From Cynocephalus volans (lineage: Eukaryota > Chordata > Mammalia > Dermoptera > Cynocephalidae), in NCBI RefSeq assembly GCF_027409185.1, contig NC_084468.1:98456001-98520000 (forward strand): a stretch of 64,000 nucleotides of DNA, read 5' to 3'. Numbering within the stretch: the stretch's first letter is position 1; each line of letters begins with the position of its first letter. Below, in pieces: positions 26,890 to 37,245 of this stretch. Below the pieces are notes generated by a model that saw nothing but the letters and a program-made list of their open reading frames with translations, did no database searches and had not been told where the DNA came from. A program made the translations under genes and the position numbers.

Positions 26890-27480
26890 AACTTTGCATC
26901 TCATAGCAGACATATACTGTAATTTATATAATCATGCTTCCATTGGACTTATAGTTGTCCCTTCTTTTTTACTGCTTTTTTAAAAAAGCAACACTGCAGT
27001 GAACATCTTGTCCTCCATCTTGCTGATTTATGTTAGTGTGTCTGCAGGATAGATTTCTGGAACAGGAATTGTGTCCAAAATAGTCCAAAAATGCTGTACA
27101 AATTTTCATTGCCAGCAACAATGTTCAAGGGTAATTTTGAGGGTTTGGGGGTTTTTTTTTTACTGAACTCTTACTAATTCAGGACATTATCAGTCTTTTT
27201 CATTTTTGCTAATCTGTGAGATGAAAATGCATCTCATTACTGTTTTAATGTGCATTTCCCTGATTACCCATGTGATTGAGTACGTTTCACATGCTTAATA
27301 AATATTTGTATGTCCTCTGTGAGTTGCTTTTCTTAGTTTTTTAAAGGATGGATAATTTTTTTAAATGATTAATATGCAGGAGAACTTTATATATTACTAA
27401 CATAACCCTGTAAATATTTTCTCCCATTCAACCACTTGTCTTTCAACTTGGTTTATAGTACAATTATTATATAGATATTT
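26890..27480 (-). mobile_element. Old L1 3' fragment (reversed)
   Basis: The reversed L1 3'-region order is recognisable: CACTGCAGTGAACATCTTG, then TTTCTGGAACAGGAATTG, a TTTTCATTGCCAGCAACA block, and AACCACTTGTCTTTCAACTT. Strongly diverged and interrupted. 27500-28370 holds nothing I recognise. Confidence 0.55.
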
Positions 27481-28379
27481 TATATTTTTACAGAACCATG
27501 TCTATTAATTTGCTTTTAACAGAAAATGATTTCCCTGTCTGTGAGTCATCATTACTTCATTTCTTATTCTCTGATGTCCAGATGAGGGAGGGTATAACAG
27601 GGCTCATTCTTGAATTAGCATTAGCGAGTCTTTGTTCTTTGCAACCAAATACAACCTTAATTAAAGCAATATCATCTTAAAAAAAATAGATTACACATTT
27701 TACTTTTTCCATGCCTTGGAAAGTTTACAATATGAACAAAATAGAAGAGCAATTAGAATGCAAAACTAGGAAGGAGTCAACACTATCATTTATACTTATT
27801 CCTGGCTTATCTGTTGAGTTTCTTAATGACAGGCACAGACAAAGCTGCATGCACCATACAGCTACACAAGTGATGCACTGCTAGCAAGCATTCACCTAGA
27901 CTACAATGTGAATGGTGTTCTTGGAGTTGTGCACTGCAGTCTGTACATCACAGGTGGCAGCCCCATGCACAAGGATTCTTTGTACTTTGCAACTGTGACC
28001 ATCCTTTCACTGATAAACAAAACAAAAAACTGACATTCTTAGAAAGTATAAGTAGTTCAGATCTGAGGTGATCCAAACCTGGAAGCATGATTTCTAATAT
28101 AGAACAGTTCATCATCTAAGTAATTGTACCTCACTTCAGGGATGAGAATTAGAACAGGGATCTCTAAGTATAGGCTTCCTGAGATTTTGCAGCTATTTAG
28201 GACAATGGTAGCATTTCATGAATAATCATAGCAATACTTACAGCTATGTTTATAACTACTTGCATATTCCAAGTATCCACTAAAAGGTTTTAGATTTGCT
28301 CTATCTTGACTAAACAGGGCTTGGTCTTGAGAAAAGTATTGTATTTCTGTTTTCAGTTTTTATTTTTAATTCTAAAAGT

Positions 28380-28830
28380 CAGTGAAGATAGGATAAACAA
28401 CTTAATAGAAAAATGAGCAAGGATTAAGAAGTACTAATGGCCAATAAACAATACATGCATAAACTCATTAGTAATCAAGGAAATGCAAATAAAAATAAAA
28501 TGAGGCACCTTCCTTTGGTTGATTACATTGATAAAAATAAAAATAAAAATAAATTGACATTACCCAGTATGGTCAAGGATAGGGGCAAAGAGGTAACATA
28601 ATATACTGTTTTGTAAATTGGTACAACTTTATTGAAAGAAAATTTAGCAAATATCTATCAAAATTAAAGAATATATACTATAAACCCAGTCTTCAGAAAA
28701 TGAACTACAAACAACTCTCAGACACGTAAAAATAGTCTCAAACCTCATTCATAACAGGAGAAACAAAAGTCAAACTGCACCAAGATACTATTTTTCACTT
28801 ATTAAATTGGCAAAGATCCCAAAGTTTTAT
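28380..28830 (+). mobile_element. Old L1 3' fragment
   Basis: Sense-orientation L1 phrases: GAGCAAGGATTAAGAAG, then AATCAAGGAAATGCAAAT. A (TAAAAA)n run (28530-28555) interrupts it, followed by TATGGTCAAGGATAGGGGC. Confidence 0.55.
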
Positions 28831-28984
28831 AACATACAGTGTTGTTGAATACATCAGAAAAGCAAGTAGGCTCTGTCTTTTGTTTATGACTTGATAAAAA
28901 TCTGTTTAAAATATAATCCTTAATACATTTCAGTTGTCTTGAAATGAATAAACTCCAATCTGGCAGTATGACTTCAGCATATAA

Positions 28985-29000
<16 letters not shown>

Positions 29001-29017
<17 letters not shown>

Positions 29018-29147
29018 TTTTTCTCGTGACCGGCGCTCAGCCAGGGAGTGCACCGCTCATCCTTATATAGGATCTGAACCCGCGGCGGCGGGAGCGTCGC
29101 CGCGCTGCTAGCGCAGCACGCTACCGAGTGCGCCACGGGCTCAGCCC
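29001..29147 (-). mobile_element. CYN-SINE, long form
   Basis: Reversed long CYN-SINE: poly(T) tail at left, TCTCGTGACCGGCGCTCAGC, reversed B box GGATCTGAACCCG, ending GAGTGCGCCACGGGCTCAGC. It is flanked by TAAATATATATAT-type duplicates (about 28982-28994 and 29148-29160), which is ambiguous because the target itself is an AT repeat. Confidence 0.93.
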
Positions 29148-29368
29148 TAAATATATATATTTATATTAAGAAAGAAATTATACAGTCCTCATGGCGAGAG
29201 ATGATAAAATGTGTATAAAGGAACAAAGCCAGGTCCTTTCATGTCCATAGGAGCAAGCCAAGTATTTAATAGCTTGCAAATTTATAAACCAATATTATGG
29301 TCAGAGATTTTTATATGAATTTCATTCTTGGAATTATCTGTAGGGATTGCATTAAAAAGCAAATAGGG

Positions 29369-29518
29369 GGCCGAGCCCGTGGCGCACTCGTGAGAGTGCT
29401 GCGCTGGGAGCGCAGCGACACTCCTACTGCGGGTTCGGATCCTATATGGGAATGGCCAGTGCACTCACTGGCTGAGTGCCGGTCACAAAAAAGACAAAAA
29501 AATAAATAAAAATAAAAC
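29369..29518 (+). mobile_element. CYN-SINE, long form with TSD
   Basis: GGCCGAGCCCGTGGCGCACT head, GGTTCGGATCC B box, CTGGCTGAGTGCCGGTCAC tail, then an A-rich tail with AAATAAATAAA. Target-site duplication GCAAATAGGG at 29359-29368 and 29519-29528. Confidence 0.95.
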
Positions 29519-29604
29519 GCAAATAGGGATACCTCTTTAGAATAATAAAATCCTAAAAATTGTAAACAACTTCTTTAATAATGTAATTAATTTATAATTA
29601 CTTA

Positions 29605-29900
29605 GAGCTGCACTATCTAATACACATGTGGTTGTTAAGCATTTGAAATGTGGCTAGTCTGAATTAAGATGAGCTAGAAGTGTATAATACATACCGATTT
29701 TTTGAAGATTTGGTAAGAAAATTTATGTCATTAATCTTATATTGAAAACATTGAAATAATATGTTTTATTTACTGGGTTAATTAAGATATTGTTAAAATT
29801 AATTTTACTTGTTTCTTTTTTATTTTTTTTAATGTGGCTACTAAAGAATTTTAAATTACGTATGTGGATCACATTATATTTTGATTGGATAGTACTGACT
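29605..29900. repeat. Ancient dispersed repeat (same family as 55897-56190)
   Basis: GCACTATCTAATACACATGT, then TTTGAAATGTGGCTAGTCTG and later TTAATGTGGCTACTAAAG. The same block appears in the opposite orientation at about 55900-56190. It is a common mammalian repeat whose exact name I cannot confirm. Confidence 0.5.
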
Positions 29901-29904
29901 TGGA

Positions 29905-31900
29905 GGAACCGCAATGCAACTGTAATCAATAGCAGTATTTACTGTAATAGCTTATGCTGACTTACAGTTACTGAATCAAATGAGAATATCAAAAGCTTTT
30001 ATCTCTGCAAAAGACTTAGTTGATGCCAGAAAGAAAAAAAAAGCTATTTTGTGCCTTGAATCAATTTGATAAGCCTCTTGCTGTGTTATCTTTTGACTTG
30101 CAATAGATATGGATTGTATTTCCATAATCTCTAGAAGTGTGACTATATGAAAATTGTCAGATTTTAAGGAGTTTATTTTATTTTCCTATACTTCAAGAAC
30201 ATTTTGTGGAAATACACAATAACCATTGAATTAAACCTCTGCCTAATCCTTATTTTAATATAAAGAAGATAATAGTAAAATTGGATAGATATTTTAAAAT
30301 TAATCTTGATATTCTGTGGATTAACTAGTGAGTTCATTATGCAATTGATAAATTAGATTTTGAATCAAATGGGTATGGTCAAATAACATACATCTTATAG
30401 TGCTTTCCTAAATTTTAATGCAAAGCTATTTTTTCTGTTCCGTACAAATCTCAGTCCACAAACTAAGGTGTACAAGAAATATAACTTTATTTTTTATAAT
30501 TCAACTTAATTTCTATTTCAAACACCACATTCTACAAAGCTTCTTAATCTCAGTCAATTCAGAATCTCTCTCTTTCTCTTTGAGTTGAGTCAAAATTCTG
30601 GGGACCTATGCAATATCAAGTTGGGGGACCCACCAGTCTCAAGTCATCTATCTGAGAAGGCCTCTGTCCCAATTAATCTCAAATCATGAATTCATTCCAG
30701 GTGTGTAGATATCCCTTGTTCCTGCATACCTTGCCCAGTTGTTCTTATGCTCCTTCTGGGCCACGCTCAGGACACAAGAATAACATGAGAGCTTTTGTGC
30801 TGTGTGTAACTTGCTCGCTCATGAAATAGACACTCAACGATTGTTGGTTCACTTCTTTTCACCTGTCAATCAGAGCAGGGATAGGTCAATATGGAACCCA
30901 TCAGCATATTTATAGAATAGGCATGCAAGAGCAAGTGAAAAAAATTGTATTATTTATGATTCTTTTGATTGTAAGAAATAGATATTACCTCCACTATATT
31001 AAGCAAAGGAAAAAAAAATTATTGGGAGAATACAAGGGAGTCTCAAGAAACCTGAGGAAGAAACAGATGAATAATAAAGCCTCAGGAAGTGAAGCAGCTC
31101 TAGACCTCTCAATAGTAAGAGTTTTTAGAGAAGCTACCTTGAGTTACTGTGCAGTTGACCAAATAGCAGTGCTCCCCAGGCTCACAAACTCTTAGCTCAA
31201 AACTCTTAATTCCCAGGAGACAGAATCTGAAGACCACGCCTTGTTGGGATGCATTCATCAATCAGTTGTGGCAGGAAGAGCAGAGTGTCTGAATTCCCAC
31301 AGTAGGACTACAGGTTTGGCAGTAAATTTCTTAATTGCAAAGGTTAGCTGAGCATCTACCCTATCTACTAATTCTTTTATAAGAGTACAGTTGAGAGAAC
31401 AGCACATGTAAAAAGACTAAAGGGGAAACTTGCCTGCCAATGTCTGGGACACAGTGAAGAATCTCAGCAGCTGAAGAAGGCTGGTAAAAAAAAAAAAAAA
31501 AAATTAGGAAAAGATAACAAATGAGAAAGGTTGATAAAGATACATGTATAGAAGTTTTTCGAACGTTGTACTCAGGAGTCTACCCTGTTGGCAATTGAAG
31601 ATTTTAAAGAAGGGAACAATATCATGAGATATCAGTATAATAAAACTAAAATCAAAATGTCTACTATTTGAATTAAAATAAGAAGAAACAGGTATCAATA
31701 AAACAAGGTTAGAAAGCTACTAAGATAATTTAGTCATGTAGAAATGGCGTTCTAGTAACTATCCAAACTAATGTTTAAGAATTTCCCTTAATGAGTTGTT
31801 CTCACTCCAGAGAGTGCATACATATAGCATAGCTCACAATGAGTCATTTCTTCTACACCAATGATTGTCAAACGTTTCTGATGGGAACCCAGAGTAAGAA
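29905..31900. other. Intergenic DNA without recognised genes
   Basis: About 2 kb with few repeats that I can name; there is an A-run at about 31485-31502. Open stretches here are short and show no protein-like pattern. Confidence 0.4.
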
Positions 31901-31920
31901 ATAAGGTTTATATCACAATC

Positions 31921-31970
31921 TTATCTATCTATCTAATCTATTGTGTGTTTGTGTATGTATGTGTGTGTGT

Positions 31971-32007
<37 letters not shown>

Positions 32008-32035
32008 GTATGTGTGTATGTACATACACACACGT
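31921..32035. repeat. Compound (GT)n/(TA)n microsatellite
   Basis: TGTGTGTTTGTGTATGTATG followed by about 14 TA units and then CGTATGTGTGTATGTACATA and ACACACAC. Confidence 0.9.
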
Positions 32036-32115
32036 CAAGTATCACCAAACATTTGCCTTATATACCATACACTGTGATACTTTCTATTTTTAATTTTTTT
32101 AAAAAATACTGTTTA

Positions 32116-32261
32116 GGGCCAAGCCCGTGGCGCACTCGGTAGAGTGCTGCGCTGGGAGCGCAGCGACGCTCCCGCCGCGGGTTCGGATCCTATATAGGAA
32201 TGACCAGTGCACTCACTGGCTGAGTGCCGGTCACGAAAAAACGACAAAAAAAAAAAAAAAA
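32116..32261 (+). mobile_element. CYN-SINE, long form with 15-bp TSD
   Basis: Near-consensus copy: GGGCCAAGCCCGTGGCGCAC, GGTTCGGATCC, GAGTGCCGGTCACGAAAAAA, poly(A). Perfect duplication AAAAAATACTGTTTA at 32101-32115 and 32262-32276. Confidence 0.97.
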
Positions 32262-32695
32262 AAAAATACTGTTTACAACCCATGGTTTGGGAAATGCCAC
32301 GCTATACCATTCCATACCAATGCCCACCACCTGCAAATAATAGCATTACCAGGAGTAGCAGTCACATTCAATAATGTATGACAAAAAGAAAAAAAAATGG
32401 AGTTCCAATGAAAGTGGAAAGGATGTTATGAATGCAAGGCCTGGGTCAGAGGAACAGCTGGCAATCCTTGATGACTGACAGATACAAATGTTGATGGAAA
32501 TGGAAGAGCCAAAGCTATCTGTGAGATTTTAGGCTGGATGGCAGAACAAGGCAGTTGATTTTTTAAAAATGTTAAGAGGAGAGTTGATTTTCAGGAGGTG
32601 GGTTACTGGGGTTGAGTTATGATTGTAAGCTCTTTAATATGTGTTAATTTGGGGGTGGAGTTTTACATGGAAATATTCTATAGGTTGTTGGACTA

Positions 32696-32776
32696 CGAGG
32701 GTACTTCAAAAAGGTCATGGAAAAATAGAATTGAAAGTTGATACGAATGTTTCCATGACCTTTTGAAGTACCATCA
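32696..32776. mobile_element. Mariner-type MITE flanked by TA
   Basis: An 81-bp palindrome-like element: left end CGAGGGTACTTCAAAAAGG, right end complement TGATGGTACTTCAAAAGG, internal TCATGGAAA/TTTCCATGA, flanked by TA on both sides. Same family as 13940-14024 and 47413-47495. Confidence 0.75.
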
Positions 32777-33153
32777 TATAGGAACCATGATCAGATAATA
32801 TCAAGAGGCCAAATATAAAAACTTGAGTTTTCCCCAAATAGCTGGACATTTGAAGAAGTTTTCTGGGGAATGGACTGTAATATGTATTAGTTATATATTT
32901 GTAAAAATTATATATTTATCAAATATGCAAAAGCACAGAGCTAAAACTCAATAAAAGTAACCTAACTAATCACTTTATGTTGCATAGAGTGTTTAAGTCC
33001 TACAAAAAGCAATTGCACTAATGACAACTTCTTCAACTCACTTCAACTTCTTATTGAAGTAAAACATATATACTGAAAACTGTATGTAAAAACTTAGTAA
33101 AGATCCATGAAGTTTTACAAAAGGAACATACAGGGGTAACCAGCACTCAACTC

Positions 33154-33169
33154 AAGAAATGTTATTATC
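33154..33169 (+). repeat. Left target-site duplication of the tRNA-Gly half
   Basis: AAGAAATGTTATTATC, repeated without mismatch at 33206-33221 on the other side of a 36-nt insert. Confidence 0.95.
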
Positions 33170-33205
33170 GCGTTGGTGGTATAGTGGTGAGCATAGCTGC
33201 CTTCC
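33170..33205 (+). mobile_element. Tailless retroposed 5' half of tRNA-Gly(TCC)
   Basis: The 36-nt insert starts GCGTTGGTGGTATAGTGGTG and continues GAGCATAGCTGCCTTCC, the exact 5' end of mammalian tRNA-Gly-TCC through its anticodon. It carries the A box (TGGTATAGTGG) but no anticodon 3' stem, T arm or B box. It has no poly(A). It is bounded by a perfect 16-bp direct repeat (33154-33169, 33206-33221). The tRNA would continue AAGC and the right repeat begins AAG, so the true RNA end may be up to three bases further, still at the anticodon loop/stem edge. This is not a functional tRNA gene. It matches the class of 'tailless retropseudogenes'. Confidence 0.93.
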
Positions 33206-33221
33206 AAGAAATGTTATTATC
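33206..33221 (+). repeat. Right target-site duplication of the tRNA-Gly half
   Basis: Second copy of AAGAAATGTTATTATC. Its first three bases (AAG) also match tRNA-Gly positions 37-39, giving microhomology at the junction. Confidence 0.95.
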
Positions 33222-33399
33222 AGCAACCTGTGTAAGAACGCATCCTCCCTTCCCTTCCACTCCCTCCCCCAAGGGAGGACTCAACAGAATAGATTGGTTG
33301 CACCTGATTTGTGCTTTATAGAAACAGAATCATACATTTAGATGTTCTTTTGTGGCATTGGTTTGCTTATCCCAGGATTGTTTCTAAAAGAAGAAACCC

Positions 33400-33560
33400 T
33401 AAATCATTAAAACGAGACTAGCTATTTGCATTATGGTACATTTATACAATGGAATACTCTGCAGTGATCAAGATTGAAGTAGAGAAAAGATTCACAAGTC
33501 AGTACATATAGTATTAGCCCATCTCAGTAAACGTATTAAATAGAATATATCTTATTTTAA
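33400..33560 (+). mobile_element. Old L1-like 3' fragment
   Basis: TATTTGCATTATGGTACATT then ATACAATGGAATACTCTGC, an L1 3'-region phrase. Short and diverged. Confidence 0.5.
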
Positions 33561-33688
33561 AAAGCACATATCATATATGTGCTGTTATATACATTATATA
33601 CATATATATTACATTTTAGAATTGTAATATACAAGAAACTGTTGAGTGGTCTGTTTGGTGAAGAACTGAACTAAAGACAGAGACTTTC

Positions 33689-33835
33689 TTTTTTTTTTTT
33701 TTTTTTTGTCGTTTTCGTGACCGGCACTCAGCCAGCGAGTGCACTGGCCATTCCTATATAGGATCCGAACCCGCGGCGGGAGCGTCGCCGCGCTCCCAGC
33801 GCCGCACTCTCCCGAGTGCGCCACAGGCTCGGCCC
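33689..33835 (-). mobile_element. CYN-SINE, long form with 15-bp TSD
   Basis: Reversed copy: poly(T), TCGTGACCGGCACTCAGCC, reversed B box GGATCCGAACC, ending GCCACAGGCTCGGCCC. Perfect duplication AAGACAGAGACTTTC at 33674-33688 and 33836-33850. Confidence 0.97.
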
Positions 33836-34502
33836 AAGACAGAGACTTTCATTTTTATTTTGTCTTTCTGTCCTGTTTGTATGTTTTAATAAATGTATTA
33901 TTTTTATTTAATAAGTTTTTTATATGACTATAATGTTGAGGAATCCTTCTAATACCATCTCACGTTTAATATGAGAACCTTTGTTGACAATAAGACATTG
34001 GTCCCTGAACTTAAGTTGCAGTGCTGAAAAGTGTCTGAAAATTCTAGGAAGAACTGGTGACCCACTAAAATTGTTGAATCAAGCCATTTTCACAATCAAC
34101 ATTTTCAAGCTTTGAGAATAAAATTGGACTGATAATTAGTATGCATATCTATTACTCAGGAAATCCAAACAGTTTTAAAAGAAAGGAATGGAGAAAACAA
34201 ACAGAAAAGGATGTTCGGGAGCTTTTAGCTGCTATTACTACGGAAACCAACTCTATTTGCCCTGTGTCTAGATTAAAAAAAAAAAAAAGCCAAAAAGTTT
34301 GATAAAAAGTAAAGAAAAAGACTAAATGAATTAATGAAGATATATTTTAAAATTACCTCAAATATTAATAAAAATATAAAAATAAAATAATCTTTAATTT
34401 TTTATTAGAAATTACTTCCCTCATTAATTTCAGTTACATTAATAACACAAATTCATTGTGGAAAACACTTAGAAAATAAGTAAGAACAAAAAAGAAAAGA
34501 AA

Positions 34503-34608
34503 GGGCTGGCCAGGTACCTCAGCTAGTTAGAGCATGGCCTTTTGACATCAAGGTTAAGGGTTTGGATCTCTGTCCCCATACCAGCCAGCCACCAGAAAAA
34601 AAAAAAAA
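34503..34608 (+). mobile_element. CYN-SINE, short form
   Basis: GGGCTGGCCAGGTACCTCAG head, a diverged B box GGTTTGGATCTC, CCAGCCAGCCACC and a poly(A) tail. No clear target duplication; older than the long-form copies by divergence. Confidence 0.85.
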
Positions 34609-34609
34609 T

Positions 34610-36290
34610 CACCAAAATTCTATAAATGCTATTACACTGTTCCATAACTTCCTTTGTTTACCAAATAATATACTGTAAAGATTTTTTAAAAAATAAACAT
34701 TATCCTCTCTATGTCAGGTTTTTGACCTGTAAAATAGAGATTGTAATAATATCTACCATCTCACACATGCTTGGCAGATGATAATCATTCATCAACTGTC
34801 CTCTGTCTCTGTGTCTGTCTTTAAAATAGCATATTTTTAATAGCTAAACAGCATGCCATTCAATGTATCTACCATAACTTATTAATTGATCCATTATTGA
34901 TTGACACTTAGTTTTTTATTTTTTAATTTTTATAAGTATTTGTGTGCTTAAGATTAACTCCTAGAACTGTTCATGGCAGGCAAGGTGTGGAGTTCAAAGG
35001 AAGTGGTCCATGAATTCCTAAGCAAGGGCCCGTTAAACCTTCCTAGGCCTTTTCCCCCTCCTGCATAAAGATATGATTTGTCTCATGTATGTCAAGAATT
35101 CACCTTGCTACCATAATTGTTAGCGATTAGACCAGAGCCGAAGGCAAACATTTGTGGACTAGACCCTGGGGAGGCCAGGAGTCTGTTGCAGGCCGGGAAT
35201 CAAATCCCGTTCAGTCAGTGCGCTACTGGGCTCAGCATCATCTTCCCCTTTGAGTGGTAGGTCTCTCATAAGCAGGCTGAGCTCTTGTGATTCTCCAAGA
35301 GGACTGCTTTTATTGCACGCTTGACTGAATGGCAGATGAGTTGACATCTGTGTCATACACTGAACTAATCCAGGCATGTCTCTCTCCTACCACTTTAAAG
35401 AACCTAACCTTCACCTTCAAAATGAAATAGGAGAAACTGTCTAGAAGGAACACCTTATTAGACATTTCTAAGGCACTGTATGTTTCTCCTAGCTCCGAAT
35501 ATACCTTCCATGCTTCTGAGCACCAGGTGAACTGTTGATCTCTGTCCACACCAGCATGAAGACCCGTACATGCTGTTTCTTCCCAATTGTGTTCAATGTT
35601 TCAGTGATCTGATTAAAACACCACCTTTCTAAGAATTAGCTGTCTGTAAACTTCTGCTCACTTAGTGCTGTTCACTTGCATTCCTCACTGATCCTATACC
35701 CAGAATTCTAGTCCAAAGATGTGTTCTCTGTTTCTGTGGACATATCTCTGTTTAGATGAATCTAGCATTACTCTTAACTTTAATATTTCATGTATCAAAT
35801 TCTGTTAGATTATTTTTTTTTTAAAGCTGACCTCAATCAATGTCAATGGATAAATTATCACCTTAACAATGTACCATATTCTCTCTTACGCATGTGTCCT
35901 CTCTGACCACAAACTATCCAGCTTGGTATTACAGACAGCCTGCAAGGAATCTCCTTATCCTATTTGCTTATGTGTGTGGGCGAGTGGGTGAGGACCTTAA
36001 TTTATAGTATATTTAATTCTATACAATATATAGTGGATATCGATCTCTTTCCAATTTTAAAATAAATACAGTAGAGTGAAAAGGTAAGGCAAGTTGAAGA
36101 ACAGAATGATCCCACTTACATAAAGCACATATATGTATACACATACAGATAAAAATTTGTGTATGCATGTACAAAATCTGAACAAAAGAAAACCAAACTA
36201 TTAACCAGGATTGTGTCTGCAGAGTGGAATGGGGTGTAGGGTTTTCACTTTTTATTTTATATATGTCTGTATTCATAATAAAAGCTAATT
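34610..36290. other. Intergenic DNA without recognised genes
   Basis: Mostly unique sequence. 34980-35560 is somewhat less AT-rich but shows no splice-bounded open frame with protein character. 36010-36290 has weak L1-like phrasing. Confidence 0.4.
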
Positions 36291-36299
36291 TTCACAGGT

Positions 36300-36510
36300 G
36301 TTTTTTTGTGCCAGGTAATGTTACACACCCTGTACATTTATCAACTCATTTTTTAATGACAATTCAATGAGGTAGGTACATTTTACAGATGAGGAAACTG
36401 AGGCTCAGAGAAATTAAAAAACTTGTCTAAGGCCACACAGCTAGTAAATGGCAGAACTGGGACTTCAAACCAGGTAGTCTGACCAGAGTCCATGTCCCTC
36501 CTATTTCTAC
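36300..36510 (-). repeat. MIR-like remnant
   Basis: ACAGATGAGGAAACTGAGGC, then AAGGCCACACAGCTAGTAAA and GGGACTTCAAACCAGGTAG, the reversed MIR core. Confidence 0.8.
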
Positions 36511-36957
36511 AATACTGTCTTTGTTATTTATGTATTTATTTTTTACAATGATTATATGTTACACTTGTAAATAAAATATAACATAAATATTAAAGCAGTA
36601 ATGCATGTTTATTGTAGACGGTTTGGAAATTAATGAAAAAAATAATAATTACCTAATGATATTCTATTGGGTATCCAACATTTTTTACTTATTAGAAGCA
36701 TTTTCCCAGATCCTTAAATGGTCAAGAACATGATTTTTGTAGGTTGTATATTCCCCAGCCCTAATCTATCTAATTCTCTATTGTGAGACATTTTGGGTCT
36801 CCCGGTTTTTTAATATTGCAAATATTTGTGTGTTTAACATCTACATGTATATTCATTACTCCCTTGGGCTGTATTTTATTAGACTTCTTTTTTTGAGGGC
36901 TAAGGAAGACATGCTTGAAATGCCATATGCAAGTCATAATCTCCTTGCTCACTTCCA

Positions 36958-37203
36958 AATTATACTGTTTTTATTTATTTATTTATTTCAATTTTGCTTC
37001 TGCTTTATTTATTTATTTATTTATTTCAATTTTATTTTGTCGATATACAGTGTGGTTGATTATTGTGGCTCGTTACCGAAATCTCCCTCTCTCCTCCCTC
37101 TCCCCCCTCCCACCCAACAATGTCCTTTCTGTTTGCTTGTCCTATCAACTTCAAGGAATTGTAGTTGTTATGTCTTCTTCCCCCCTCCCCGTTTTTTTTT
37201 TTG

Positions 37204-37245
<42 letters not shown>

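Noticed and set aside
31945..32142. Open frame over the (GT)n/(TA)n tract
   Set aside because: Translated microsatellite.
32116..32261. CYN-SINEs as tRNA genes
   Set aside because: They have Pol III boxes and a tRNA-like head, but imperfect cloverleaf pairing, a non-tRNA tail, poly(A) and target duplications.
33170..33205. Functional tRNA-Gly gene
   Set aside because: Only the 5' half is present; no 3' anticodon stem, T arm, B box or 3' acceptor strand follows. The next bases are a copy of the left flank.
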